Positions 43,565-51,488 of a stretch of DNA of 64,000 bases are shown here, one piece after another. Under the pieces are notes generated by a model. That model was not told the origin of the DNA. It saw only the letters and a list, made by a program, of their open reading frames with translations, and searched no databases. The stretch's first letter is position 1. Every line of letters starts with the position of its first letter. A program made the translations under genes and the position numbers. The stretch is from Fodinibacter sp963707895 (GTDB lineage Bacteria; Actinomycetota; Actinomycetes; Actinomycetales; Dermatophilaceae), in contig CAVPRS010000009.1 in assembly GCA_963707895.1 (NCBI GenBank), forward strand, positions 1-64,000, in the 5' to 3' direction.

Positions 43565-44344
43565 ATGAGCACCAGCGACGCCACCCCGTCCGGCACCGTC
43601 CTCGTCGAGACCACCGGCGCGGTCGGTCGCGTCACCCTCAACGCCCCCGAGCGGCTGAACGCCGTCGACCCCGAGATGTGCGCGGCCGTGGCGGGAGCCG
43701 TGAGGGCGTTCGACGCGGACCCGAGCGTGCGCGTCATCTCCATCACCGGGGCCGGGCGCGGGTTCTGTTCCGGGGCGCCGCTCTCGGCCGACGGTGCCAC
43801 GCAGGGCACCCTGTTCGCCGGGGCCGACCTCGTGCGCGCGCTGCTCGCCTCCCGCACCCCTGTCGTCGCGCTGGTCAACGGCGTGGCTGCCGGCATCGGC
43901 GTGCCGATGGCGTTGGCCTGCGACTACGTGGTCGCCTCGGAGGCCGCGTCGTTCGTCCTCGCCTTCGCCCGGATCGGCCTGATGCCCGACGGTGGGTCGA
44001 CGGCGCTCGTCGCCGCGTCGATCGGTCGCGCACGGGCGATGCGCCTGGCCCTGACCGGCGAGAAGCTGGATGCCGTGACGGCTGCAGAATGGGGCCTGGT
44101 CGCGGAGTGCGTTGCGGCGGAGGACTTCCCGGCCCGCGGTGAGGCCGTGCTGGCGATGCTCGCCGCGGGTGCGACCCTGGCACTGGGGCAGACCAAGGCG
44201 GCGGTCAACGCGGCATCCGTCGACGTCGAGGCCGCCCTGGCGCGGGAGGAGACCGGTCAGATCGCCCTGATGGACACCGACGACTACCGCGAGGGCGTCG
44301 CGGCCTTCCTCGCCAAGCGAGCGGCGGACTTCACCGGCCGCTGA
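43565..44344 (+). CDS. Enoyl-CoA hydratase/isomerase family protein
   Basis: A 259-residue crotonase. GRVTLNAPERLNAVDPEMCAAVAGAVRAF, VRVISITGAGRGFCSGAPLS (oxyanion loop), PVVALVNGVAAGIGVPMALACDYVVASEAASFVLAFARIGLMPDGGSTALVAASIGRARAMRLALTGEKLDA and AAEWGLVAECV are the family blocks. One catalytic Glu of true hydratases sits where GVAAGIGVPMAL is, with no acidic residue, and the second (PDGGST) shows Asp, so it may be an isomerase rather than a hydratase. Last gene of the fgd operon. Confidence 0.88.
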   Translation: MSTSDATPSGTVLVETTGAVGRVTLNAPERLNAVDPEMCAAVAGAVRAFDADPSVRVISITGAGRGFCSGAPLSADGATQGTLFAGADLVRALLASRTPVVALVNGVAAGIGVPMALACDYVVASEAASFVLAFARIGLMPDGGSTALVAASIGRARAMRLALTGEKLDAVTAAEWGLVAECVAAEDFPARGEAVLAMLAAGATLALGQTKAAVNAASVDVEAALAREETGQIALMDTDDYREGVAAFLAKRAADFTGR

Positions 44345-44408
44345 CCCTGCCCCACACTCCGGATCACTGAGGCCCTTTCCCTGCGGGTCCGGACCTAGGC
44401 TGCCGACC

Positions 44409-44840
44409 ATGCGACGGCGAGGTGGACGGGCACGGGCGGGCACGGCGTCCGCGCTGGTCGTGGGCCTGCCGGTGGCGCTCGTGCTGGGCGGGTGCGGCGC
44501 GGACGTCGAGCGGCAGGAGGCGGCGGCGACGGCAGACGCCTTCGCCGCCGACGTCGCCGCGGATCCGGCCGCCGCATGTGCCCTGCTGGCACCGCGCACC
44601 CTGGAGTCGGTGGAACAGGACGGCCAGCGGTGCGTGCAGGCCCTGCCCGACGCGGACCTGCCCGGCCCGGGGGAGCGGGGCACGGTGTCCGTCGCGGGCC
44701 ACTCGGCGCAGGTGCGCTACGCGCAGGAGACCGTGTTCCTGTCGCTGTTCGACGACGGGTGGCGGGTCACGGCGGCCGGCTGCTCACGGACCTCCACCGA
44801 CCCGTCGGTGCCCTACGACTGCACGGTGGAGGGGAACTGA
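44409..44840 (+). CDS. Putative lipoprotein
   Basis: A 143-residue secreted lipoprotein: basic N-terminus, hydrophobic core and lipobox LVLGGC (Cys about 35). The mature part has an early helical segment (ATADAFAADVAADPAAACALLAPRTLESVEQDGQRCVQAL) then strands (GTVSVAGHSAQVRYAQETVFLSLFDDGWRVTAAGCSRTS). The pattern resembles small actinobacterial lipoproteins with a DUF4878-like cystatin-type fold. Its stop overlaps the ATG of a 27-residue membrane peptide (TGATG). Confidence 0.72.
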   Translation: MRRRGGRARAGTASALVVGLPVALVLGGCGADVERQEAAATADAFAADVAADPAAACALLAPRTLESVEQDGQRCVQALPDADLPGPGERGTVSVAGHSAQVRYAQETVFLSLFDDGWRVTAAGCSRTSTDPSVPYDCTVEGN

Positions 44841-44923
44841 TGCGGCGGGTGTTCTGGGGCTACGTGGTCGTCATCGTGGTGGGGCTCGGGTTCTGCATCG
44901 CGATGGGGTTGACGCTGCGATGA
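44840..44923 (+). CDS. 27-residue membrane micropeptide
   Basis: ATG at 44840 overlaps the preceding stop and the TGA at 44921 overlaps the next ATG at 44920. The product (MRRVFWGYVVVIVVGLGFCI, then AMGLTLR) is a single hydrophobic helix with Arg at both ends. Exact overlaps on both sides make it likely to be translated rather than chance. Function unknown; a helper subunit of the DUF6766 protein is a reasonable guess. Confidence 0.6.
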   Translation: MRRVFWGYVVVIVVGLGFCIAMGLTLR

Positions 44924-45609
44924 GCGCGCCGACCCAGCGGGGCTTCTTCCGCGACAACTCGCTGTCACTCGTGTTCGGCGGCCTGCTCGGCGCCGCCCTC
45001 GTCGGTCAGGCCTGGTGGGGCGTGGTCGGCTACAACCAGGCCGCGCGCACCGCGGGGCTCCAGGAGGTGTCGTGGTTCCGGTACGTCACCTCGTCGGACT
45101 TCGCGGTCGACGTCGCCGAGAACTGGCAGTCGGAGTTCCTCCAGTTCGTCCTCTACATCGGGCTCACCGTGTGGCTCGTGCAGAGGGGTTCGTCGGAGTC
45201 CAAGGAGCCCGGCGACGAGGGTCGCGAGAGCGACGAGCAGCAGCTGGTGGGGGAGTACGCCCGCCCCGACTCGCCCTCGTGGGCGCGGGTCGGGGGCTGG
45301 CGGACCCGGATCTACTCGCACTCGCTGGTCATCGTGATGCTGCTCGTCTTCCTGGGGTCGTGGTCCGCCCAGGCCATCGCCGGGCACGTCGCGGACAACG
45401 AGGAGCGGCTGCGCGACCTGCTCGACCCGATCGGGCTCGGTGCCTACCTCGTGTCGCCGGACTTCTGGGGGCGCACCCTGCAGAACTGGCAGAGCGAGCT
45501 GCTCGCCATCGGCACCATGGCGGTCTTCGCGATCTACCTGCGCGAGCGGGGCTCGCCGGAGAGCAAGGAGGTCGGCGCCCCCCACGGGGTGACGCAGTCC
45601 AGCGACTGA
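44920..45609 (+). CDS. DUF6766 family membrane protein with internal duplication
   Basis: A 229-residue protein with four main membrane helices in two related halves. The first half ends ENWQSEFLQFVLYIGLTVWLVQRGSSESKE and the second ends QNWQSELLAIGTMAVFAIYLRERGSPESKE, aligned over about 30 residues, so the gene arose by duplication of a two-helix unit. A polar loop of about 45 residues joins them. Family function unknown. Third in a coupled lipoprotein-micropeptide-membrane protein set. Confidence 0.82.
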   Translation: MSAPTQRGFFRDNSLSLVFGGLLGAALVGQAWWGVVGYNQAARTAGLQEVSWFRYVTSSDFAVDVAENWQSEFLQFVLYIGLTVWLVQRGSSESKEPGDEGRESDEQQLVGEYARPDSPSWARVGGWRTRIYSHSLVIVMLLVFLGSWSAQAIAGHVADNEERLRDLLDPIGLGAYLVSPDFWGRTLQNWQSELLAIGTMAVFAIYLRERGSPESKEVGAPHGVTQSSD

Positions 45610-45693
45610 CCGGCGGTCCGGGCCGTCCGGGCCGTCGGGGCCGTCAGGGGGCGTCGGGTGGCCGTCAGGGTGGCCACCGGCACCTCGCGCGCG

Positions 45694-45739
45694 CTACCGC
45701 CTGGTAGCTGTAGTGATCGGTGCACCTGCGAAGCGGTAG
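45694..45739. repeat. 46-bp palindromic element, copy 2
   Basis: Starts with the same CTACCGCCTGGTAG as the element at 9673 and ends GCGGTAG; the terminal CTACCGC/GCGGTAG arms pair perfectly. The wider CGCG/CGCG flank also pairs. Length is identical to copy 1 though the interior has diverged. The remainder of the gap from 45610 holds short GC-rich GGCCGTC repeats and no gene. Confidence 0.6.
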
Positions 45740-45805
45740 GGGACGCGAGGTTACGGCGGGTTCCAGCCCCCGTGTCGAACCTTCGACGGGAGGTTGACCC
45801 GTCGG

Positions 45806-45831
45806 CATACCCCCACTGGCCTGCGGGTATG
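45806..45831. promoter_or_regulatory. CsoR-like palindrome before ycgG-like gene
   Basis: CATACCC and GGGTATG arms separated by 12 bases, with flanking C and G runs, resemble operators of the CsoR/RcnR/FrmR repressor family (ATACCC...GGGTAT). No such regulator is encoded in the window. It lies upstream of the ycgG-ycgI-like operon. Confidence 0.4.
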
Positions 45832-45900
45832 GGGGACCATGTGATGCCCGACCCCAGGAGGCCGCGTGCCCGCCCTGCCCGCCCGACCCGCCGACGCAGC

Positions 45901-46692
45901 ATGACCGACTCGCTGGAGGAGGTCCTCGAGGAGCGCGCCTCCGAGGACCTCGGCGACGCCCCGCGCCACGACATCGTCGCGGCGGTCGAGGAGATGGTGG
46001 CGCACCCGGAGTACCCCTGCCTGGGCGCCCGGTCGGTGTTCCGTCGCGACGCCGCGACGCTCGTGGTGCTCGACGACCTCGCCGACACCAGCCCCGGCGG
46101 CACGCTCGACACCCTCGGTGGAGTCCTCGCCCAGTACGCCCACGAGGTCGACCCCGAGGGGGACCTGGTGTCCTTCGTCGCGTGCTTCCGCGAGCCGGTG
46201 CCCCGCGACGAGGGCGAGTTCGAGGCCCTGCTGTGGGGGGCGCTGCAGCACCTGCACGACCACGACGACACCCCGTGGGCCGAGGGCGTCGCGGCCGACC
46301 CCGACAACCCGCACTTCGCGTTCAGCGTCTCGGGGACGGCCTTCTTCGTGGTCGGCCTGCACCCCAACGCGTCTCGCGTCGCCCGCCGTGCCCCGGTGCC
46401 CACGCTGGTGTTCAACCTGCACGAGCAGTTCGAGCGGATGCGGGCCGACGGCCGTTACCAGCGGATGCGCGACACCATCCGCCGTCGGGACACCGAGCTC
46501 CAGGGCTTCCCCAACCCGATGGTCAGTGACCACGGCGACACCTCCGAGGCGCGGCAGTACGCCGGTCGCGCCGTGCCGGCCGACTGGACCCCACCGTTCG
46601 AGGCTGACGCGGACGGCCTTGCAGCAGAACAGTGTCCGGATGCCGGTGCCTCCCCCACCACCGCTGCCCCCACCCCCGCGGAGCGCCGGTGA
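45901..46692 (+). CDS. YqcI/YcgG family protein
   Basis: A 263-residue member of the YqcI/YcgG family. PCLGARSVFRRDAATLVVLDDLADT, FVACFREPVPRDEGEFEALLWGALQHLHDHDDTPWAEGVAADPDNPHFAFSVSGTAFFVVGLHPNASRVARRAPVPTLVFNLHEQFERMRADGRYQRMRDTIRRRD are the conserved blocks, including the HPNASR motif. The family is soluble and resembles a guanitoxin/arginine-hydroxylase-type haem-oxygenase-like protein in some genomes, but I do not assign that here. ATG at 45901 is preferred to 45844, which would place the palindrome over its ribosome site. It overlaps the next gene by GTGA. Confidence 0.82.
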   Translation: MTDSLEEVLEERASEDLGDAPRHDIVAAVEEMVAHPEYPCLGARSVFRRDAATLVVLDDLADTSPGGTLDTLGGVLAQYAHEVDPEGDLVSFVACFREPVPRDEGEFEALLWGALQHLHDHDDTPWAEGVAADPDNPHFAFSVSGTAFFVVGLHPNASRVARRAPVPTLVFNLHEQFERMRADGRYQRMRDTIRRRDTELQGFPNPMVSDHGDTSEARQYAGRAVPADWTPPFEADADGLAAEQCPDAGASPTTAAPTPAERR

Positions 46693-47363
46693 ACCCCGCC
46701 CGCACGCGCTACCCGCGTCCGGATGGGCCACCGGCACACGACGGCTCATCCGACGGGCCCGGTGACGGCTGGACGCGCATCGCACCCCAGAGCGGGGCGG
46801 CCGTCGAGCTCGCCCCGGGCGACCGGCTCACCGTGCTCGACCCGTGCGGCGAACAGGTCAGTGACCTCTACCTGGTGGCCGCCGGCGACGTCGCCGAGGT
46901 GTTCTCGTCGGGCCGCACCACCGACTACGGCAACAGCATCTACGTGTCGACCGGATCGCAGCTGTGGTCGAACCGCTCGCGCGTCCTGGCCGAGGTCGTC
47001 GACGACACGGTGGGCGTGCACGACCTCACGCTCACCCCGTGCAGCCAGGCGACCTTCGACGTGCTCTACCCCGAGCTCGGCGGCGCACCCCACCCCTCGT
47101 GCTTCGCCAACCTCTGTGACGCCCTGGCCCCCTTCGGCGTCGACCCCGACCACATCGGCACCACCCTCAACGTGTTCATGGACGTGTGGACCGACGAGCG
47201 GGGTGAGCTGCACATCGACCCTCCGCCGACCCGGCCCGGTGACCGCTTCACCATCGAGGCGCGGCTTCCGGTGGTCGTCGGGGTGACCGCCTGCTCGGCC
47301 GAGAAGTCGAACAACGGGCGCTGCACGCCCATCGACTGGCGGGTCGAGCGAGCGAGCAGCTGA
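46689..47363 (+). CDS. DUF1989 (urea carboxylase-associated/YcgI-like) protein
   Basis: A 224-residue DUF1989 protein. WTRIAPQSGAAVELAPGDRLTVLDPCGEQVSDLYLVAAGDVAEVFSSGRTTDYGNSIYVSTGSQLWSNRSRVLAEVVDDTVGVHDLTLTPCSQATFDVLYP and CFANLCDALAPFGVDPDHIGTTLNVFMDV are family hallmarks; clustered Cys and Asp/His residues (DPCGEQVSD, HPSCFANL, CSAEKSNNGRCTPI) suggest a metal or substrate pocket. Relatives are linked to urea carboxylase and guanidine/arginine metabolism. Coupled to the YqcI/YcgG gene, as are ycgG and ycgI in Bacillus subtilis. Confidence 0.85.
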   Translation: MNPARTRYPRPDGPPAHDGSSDGPGDGWTRIAPQSGAAVELAPGDRLTVLDPCGEQVSDLYLVAAGDVAEVFSSGRTTDYGNSIYVSTGSQLWSNRSRVLAEVVDDTVGVHDLTLTPCSQATFDVLYPELGGAPHPSCFANLCDALAPFGVDPDHIGTTLNVFMDVWTDERGELHIDPPPTRPGDRFTIEARLPVVVGVTACSAEKSNNGRCTPIDWRVERASS

Positions 47364-47403
47364 TCGCGCACCGCCCGGCGCCACAACTTTCTCGCCCGAT
47401 CCC

Positions 47404-47454
47404 GGAACCTTCACCTTCGCACCGGAACGCTTCCGGTGCGAAGGTGAAGGTTCC
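47404..47454. terminator. Perfect 24-bp-arm hairpin after DUF1989 gene
   Basis: GGAACCTTCACCTTCGCACC...GGAA pairs exactly with its complement across a CGC loop. Far longer than a normal terminator stem. It ends the ycgG-ycgI-like operon but may also be a dispersed repeat. Confidence 0.65.
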
Positions 47455-47549
47455 GACGTCAAGCTGGCCGCCGCCGGCCGGATGGCGCCTCACAGGTTCG
47501 GCGCGCAGGCTGGGGGCATGACCACGCACCCGAGCGGCCCCACGACCCT

Positions 47550-48242
47550 GTGCTGACCGACCTGCTCGAGCGCCTCCTCGCCGTGCCCGCACCCGTCGTG
47601 CTGGCCGTCGTGGGAACCCTGGTGTTCATCGAGGACGCCCTGTTCGTCGGCTTCGTCGTGCCCGGTGAGACGGTGGCGATCCTCGGCGGGGTCGCCGCCA
47701 GCCTCGGGCACGTGCCGCTGTGGGCGGTGCTGACCGTGGTGGTCGTCGCGGCGATCGTCGGCGACAGCGTCGGCTTCGAGGTCGGCCGCCGGCTGGGCCC
47801 CTGGCTGATGGCCACCAAGCCGCTGGTGCGCCACGCCGACCGGCTCGACGACGCCCGTGCCCTGCTCGCCCGACGCGGGGGATGGGCGGTGGTGCTCGGT
47901 CGGTGGGTCGCCTTCTTCCGTGCCGTCATGCCGGCGCTCGCCGGGTCGACCGACATGCGCTATCGCACCTTCCTGGCGTTCAACGCGCTCGGTGGGGTGC
48001 TGTGGGCCACGGCCGTGGTCGTGGGCGGCTACCTCGCCGGCACCTCCTACCAGGCCGTCGCCGATGCGCTCGGAACCGGCGGCGCCGTGCTCGTCGGTCT
48101 CGCCGTCGTCGCCGGCTTCGTGGTCTGGCAGGTGCGCCGACGGCGCGCGAAGCAGACGAACGGACCCGCCGGGCAGGCGGATGCCGCGGCCGAGCCGGCC
48201 GATGTCACCGCAGGGACCGTCCGAGCCACCCCGACCGACTGA
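47550..48242 (+). CDS. DedA family membrane protein
   Basis: A 230-residue DedA/SNARE-associated protein. LVFIEDALFVGFVVPGETVAILGGVAAS contains the conserved (F/V)xPGE re-entrant loop, and GGWAVVLGRWVAFFRAVMPALAGSTDMRYRTFLAFNALGGVLWATAVVVGGYLAG the GRxxxxxRxxxPxxAG signature with its essential Arg residues. DedA proteins are half-site scramblase/flippase-like transporters for lipid carriers, often proton-driven. The C-terminal tail is Arg-rich then acidic. GTG start. Confidence 0.9.
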   Translation: MLTDLLERLLAVPAPVVLAVVGTLVFIEDALFVGFVVPGETVAILGGVAASLGHVPLWAVLTVVVVAAIVGDSVGFEVGRRLGPWLMATKPLVRHADRLDDARALLARRGGWAVVLGRWVAFFRAVMPALAGSTDMRYRTFLAFNALGGVLWATAVVVGGYLAGTSYQAVADALGTGGAVLVGLAVVAGFVVWQVRRRRAKQTNGPAGQADAAAEPADVTAGTVRATPTD

Positions 48243-48282
48243 GAACCCCCCCGCTGTCGGCGCGGCGAGGCAGGATGCACTG

Positions 48283-49815
48283 ATGGACGTCACGCTCGCC
48301 GAGGTGGTGACCGCGTCGCGCGCGGTCGCCGCGACCCGGTCGCGCACCGCCAAGACCCAGGCGCTGGCCGAGCTCTTCGCGCGCTGCGACCCGGCGGAGG
48401 TCGGGGTCGTCGTCTCCCACCTCTCCGGCGTCCTGCCCCAGCGACGCCTCGGCGTCGGGTTCCGCTCGCTCGGCTCGCTGCCCGAGCCGGCCGACGAGGC
48501 GAGCCTCACGGTCGCCGAGGTCGACGCGGCCTTCAGCCGGCTGGCGGCCACCGCGGGAGCCGGCTCCACGGCATCGCGCAAGACCGAGCTGGTGACCCTG
48601 ATGGGACGCGCGACCCCCGATGAGCAGCGCTTCCTCGTCGACCTGATGACCGGCAACCTCCGCCAGGGTGCTCTCGACGGCGTGGTGCTCGCCGCCGTCG
48701 CGACCGCCTACGACGTGCCCGCGCCGGTGGTTCGTCGCGCGGCGATGCTCGCCGGCACCGCCGCCGAGGTGGCAGCCCTCGCAGCCACGGGCGGGGTCGA
48801 GGCGCTCGAGCAGGTGGGGTTGGTCGTCGGGCGCCCGGTGCGCCCGATGCTCGCGGCGTCGGCCAAGACCACCGACGAGGCGGTGGCGGCGGTCGGCGGG
48901 GGCGAGCTGCTCGTCGACGGCAAGCTCGACGGCATCCGGGTGCAGGTGCACCGCCGCTCCGGAGAGGTCAGCGTCTACACGCGCAGCCTCGACGAGATCA
49001 CCGAGCGGGTGCCCGAGGTCGTCGACGCCGTGGCCGCGCTGCCCGGTGGCGACCTCGTGCTCGACGGTGAGGCCATCGTCCTGCTCGACGACGGCCGACC
49101 GGCGCCGTTCCAGGTCACCGGGTCCCGCACGGCGAGCTCCGCCGACGTCGCGGGGCTGCGAGAGCGGGTGCCGCTCACCACGTTCCTGTTCGACGTGCTG
49201 CACCGTGACGGCGTCGACCTCATCGACGAGAGCGCGCAGGTGCGGCACGAGTCCCTCACCGACCTCGCACCGCACCTCGTCGTGCCGCGGCTGCTGACCA
49301 GCGACGCCGATGCGGCCGGCTCGTTCTTCGCCGACCTCGTGGCCGCCGGCCATGAGGGCGTCGTCGTCAAGGCCGCCGACAGCCCGTATGCCGCGGGCCG
49401 TCGCGGCAGCGGCTGGGTCAAGGTGAAGCCGAGGCACACCCTCGACCTCGTGGTGCTGGCGGTCGAGTGGGGGTCCGGGCGCCGCCAGGGCACCTTGTCC
49501 AACATCCACCTCGGGGCGCGTGACCCCGGGACCGGCGGCTTCGTCATGATCGGCAAGACCTTCAAGGGGATGACCGACGAGATGCTGCGGTGGCAGACCG
49601 AGCGGTTCACCGAGCTCGCGGTGGGCGGCACCGAGGGGTGGGTGGTCGAGGTGCGGCCCGAGCAGGTCGTCGAGATCGCCTTCGACGGGCTGCAGCGCTC
49701 GCGCCGCTACCCCGGCGGGGTGGCCCTGCGGTTCGCGCGGGTCCTTCGCTACCGCGACGACAAGGGCGCTGACGAGGCCGACACGATCGCCACGGTCCAG
49801 GCGCTGGCACCCTGA
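48283..49815 (+). CDS. ligB: ATP-dependent DNA ligase, LigB type
   Basis: A 510-residue ATP-dependent ligase with an N-terminal DNA-binding domain (LAEVVTASRAVAATRSRTAKTQALAELFARCD; GNLRQGALDGVV), the adenylation motif I Lys in LLVDGKLDGIRVQVHR, motif III FLFDVLH, motif IV EGVVVKAADSPYAAGRRGSGWVKVKP, and the OB-fold LSNIHLGARD with RSRRYPGGVALRFARVLRYRDDK. Same size as mycobacterial LigB (about 507), which is non-essential and distinct from the NAD-dependent LigA and the end-joining LigD. It acts in DNA repair. It follows the DedA gene by 40 bases. Confidence 0.92.
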   Translation: MDVTLAEVVTASRAVAATRSRTAKTQALAELFARCDPAEVGVVVSHLSGVLPQRRLGVGFRSLGSLPEPADEASLTVAEVDAAFSRLAATAGAGSTASRKTELVTLMGRATPDEQRFLVDLMTGNLRQGALDGVVLAAVATAYDVPAPVVRRAAMLAGTAAEVAALAATGGVEALEQVGLVVGRPVRPMLAASAKTTDEAVAAVGGGELLVDGKLDGIRVQVHRRSGEVSVYTRSLDEITERVPEVVDAVAALPGGDLVLDGEAIVLLDDGRPAPFQVTGSRTASSADVAGLRERVPLTTFLFDVLHRDGVDLIDESAQVRHESLTDLAPHLVVPRLLTSDADAAGSFFADLVAAGHEGVVVKAADSPYAAGRRGSGWVKVKPRHTLDLVVLAVEWGSGRRQGTLSNIHLGARDPGTGGFVMIGKTFKGMTDEMLRWQTERFTELAVGGTEGWVVEVRPEQVVEIAFDGLQRSRRYPGGVALRFARVLRYRDDKGADEADTIATVQALAP

Positions 49816-49923
49816 GACCCGGTGGTCTCGCAGTGGTCTGCCTCGCGCCTCCGTTGACAGCCGCCGGGCCCCCGGCGAGGCTCGACCCGAGGCCGGGTGC
49901 GAGCTCGCGCGCGGCTGTCCGCC

Positions 49924-49943
49924 GCCGGGCAGTGCTGCCCGGC
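49924..49943. promoter_or_regulatory. 20-bp palindrome before basic-tail protein gene
   Basis: GCCGGGCAG and CTGCCCGGC separated by TG form a perfect palindrome ending 19 bases before the start at 49963. Operator, or hairpin controlling translation. Confidence 0.35.
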
Positions 49944-49962
49944 CGCTCGAGAGGACGCTCCC

Positions 49963-50466
49963 ATGGCCGTCGAGATCCCCCGATTCCTCACCGCCGCCCA
50001 GGGCGACCTGGTGCGCGAGACCGAGCCGGCCCGCATGGCAAAGCTCGACGAGGACGACCTCCTCGACCTGCACACGAGGGTGCGGCGGGCCCGGTCGAAG
50101 TACGTCAAGCTCTACCGGCAGACCGGGGCAGCACGGGTGGGGCTCAAGGCAGCCCGAGGCCATGCGCGTCCCGGGAACGTCGGGAACGCGGCCAAGGCCG
50201 AGGTCTTCGAGCTGGCCCTGGCCCGGGTCAGCGCCCGCGTCGACGTGGTCGCTCGCGCCGCGGCGGAGGAGCTGAGGGCCGAGCGGCTCGCGGCCGCTGC
50301 CGCGGCCCCCGGCTCGACGGGCCCGGGAGCGGCGGACTCGAGCGGGTCGAAGACGGCCGCCCCGAGCGCCCGTCGACGCGCGACCAAGACCACCGGTGGC
50401 CTGAAGCGCGACGCTTCCTCGCGCGCCAAGGGTGCTGCCCGTCAGGCGAAGAAGGACTCCCGCTGA
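49963..50466 (+). CDS. Small protein with Lys/Arg/Ala-rich C-terminal tail
   Basis: A 167-residue protein. The folded part (about 1-110) starts MAVEIPRFLTAAQGDLVRETEPARMAKLDEDDLLDLHTRVRRARSKYVKLYRQTGAARVGLKAARG, mostly helical. The tail (about 120-167) has KTAAPSARRRATKTTGGLKRDASSRAKGAARQAKK, like the DNA-binding tails of actinobacterial HU/Hlp proteins. Possibly nucleoid or stress related; unproven. ATG at 49963 with GAGGACGCTCCC upstream; a longer start at 49897 is less likely. Confidence 0.7.
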   Translation: MAVEIPRFLTAAQGDLVRETEPARMAKLDEDDLLDLHTRVRRARSKYVKLYRQTGAARVGLKAARGHARPGNVGNAAKAEVFELALARVSARVDVVARAAAEELRAERLAAAAAAPGSTGPGAADSSGSKTAAPSARRRATKTTGGLKRDASSRAKGAARQAKKDSR

Positions 50467-50528
50467 CGCAGGACTAGGGTCCAGCCCACCGGGTTACACC
50501 GCCCGGGGGACGAGGTCGTGGAGGTGCC

Positions 50529-51488
50529 ATGACGTACGGAACCGAGGGCAGCGAGGACACCGGCGCCACCGGGAGGGTGCCGCGTGGCCTGGCACAGCGC
50601 TCACGCGGCATCTGGAGCTTCGCCGTCGACGTCGACCTGCTCCGCCGCCTCGCGTCCGGAGGGTTCGACTGGCTGGCGGTCGACGCCCAGCACGGCCGGC
50701 TCGACCGCGCCGCCCTGCACGCCGTCGGTCGCGCCCTCGCCGACACCGACGCCTCCCTTGTCGTGCGAGTGCCGTCGGTCGACCCGGTCTGGATCGGCGC
50801 CGCCCTCGACGCGGGCGCCGTCGCGGTCGTCGTGCCGTCGGTCACCAGTGCGACCGACGCCGAGCTCGCGGCCCGGGCGTCGCGCTATCCGCCTCTCGGG
50901 GAGCGGAGCTGGGGGCAGTTCGCCCCACAGTGGGGTGGGGCGGTCCTCGACCCGGCCACCGCGAACGCCGCCGTGCGCTGCCTCGTGATGATCGAGACGG
51001 CCGGGGCCCTGGCAGACGTCGACGCGATCGCCGCGACCCCCGGCGTCGACGGGCTGTTCGTGGGTCCGTTCGACCTGGCCCTCGCGCTGGGCACCACAGT
51101 CGCTGCACTGCTCGACGACCGGTCGCCGGGCAGCCCGCTGGGCGAGGTCGTGGCAGCGGCGAAGCGCCACGGCATCCTGGTGTCAGCCTTCGCCGGCACC
51201 CCGGCCAACGCCCGGCGCCTGCGGGCACACGGCATCCAGTGCCTTGCCGTCACGACCGACCAGGCCGTGGTCGCGGAAGGGGTGCGCGCCCTGTTGGAGT
51301 CGACGACGACGACGGCGCCGCGCCCGGCCCACCGCAGCACCCGGCCCGGACCCTCCCCGGGGACTCACCCCGGCAGGGTGAGGCGGATCACGGGGGGTGG
51401 CCCTAGAACGGAGGTGTGGCCGAGCGGCCGCGCGCCGGCGACGTGCTCGGCGGAGACGAAGAAGGCGGACCCCGATGTCGCACGATGA
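50529..51488 (+). CDS. HpcH/HpaI aldolase family protein
   Basis: A 319-residue member of the 2-oxo-acid class II aldolase family. DWLAVDAQHGRLDRAALHAVGRALADTDASLVVRVPSVDPVWIGAALDAGAVAVVVPSVTSATDAELAARASRYPPLGERSWG has the conserved DxQHG (metal-site Asp/His), VR and P(x)V, and CLVMIETAGALADVDAIAATPGVDGLFVGPFDLALALG the Glu and Asp metal ligands. It would cleave 4-hydroxy-2-oxo acids to pyruvate and an aldehyde with Mn/Mg. The last 50 residues are low-complexity and overlap the next gene start by 14 bases, so the true stop may lie earlier (possible frameshift). Confidence 0.85.
   Translation: MTYGTEGSEDTGATGRVPRGLAQRSRGIWSFAVDVDLLRRLASGGFDWLAVDAQHGRLDRAALHAVGRALADTDASLVVRVPSVDPVWIGAALDAGAVAVVVPSVTSATDAELAARASRYPPLGERSWGQFAPQWGGAVLDPATANAAVRCLVMIETAGALADVDAIAATPGVDGLFVGPFDLALALGTTVAALLDDRSPGSPLGEVVAAAKRHGILVSAFAGTPANARRLRAHGIQCLAVTTDQAVVAEGVRALLESTTTTAPRPAHRSTRPGPSPGTHPGRVRRITGGGPRTEVWPSGRAPATCSAETKKADPDVAR

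Noticed and set aside
44345..44408. Terminator between the crotonase and lipoprotein genes
   Set aside because: No convincing stem-loop in the 64-base gap.
45610..45670. Cluster of GGCCGTC-type short repeats after the DUF6766 gene
   Set aside because: Short, irregular GC-rich words; not a CRISPR array (no spacers) and too small to call a satellite.
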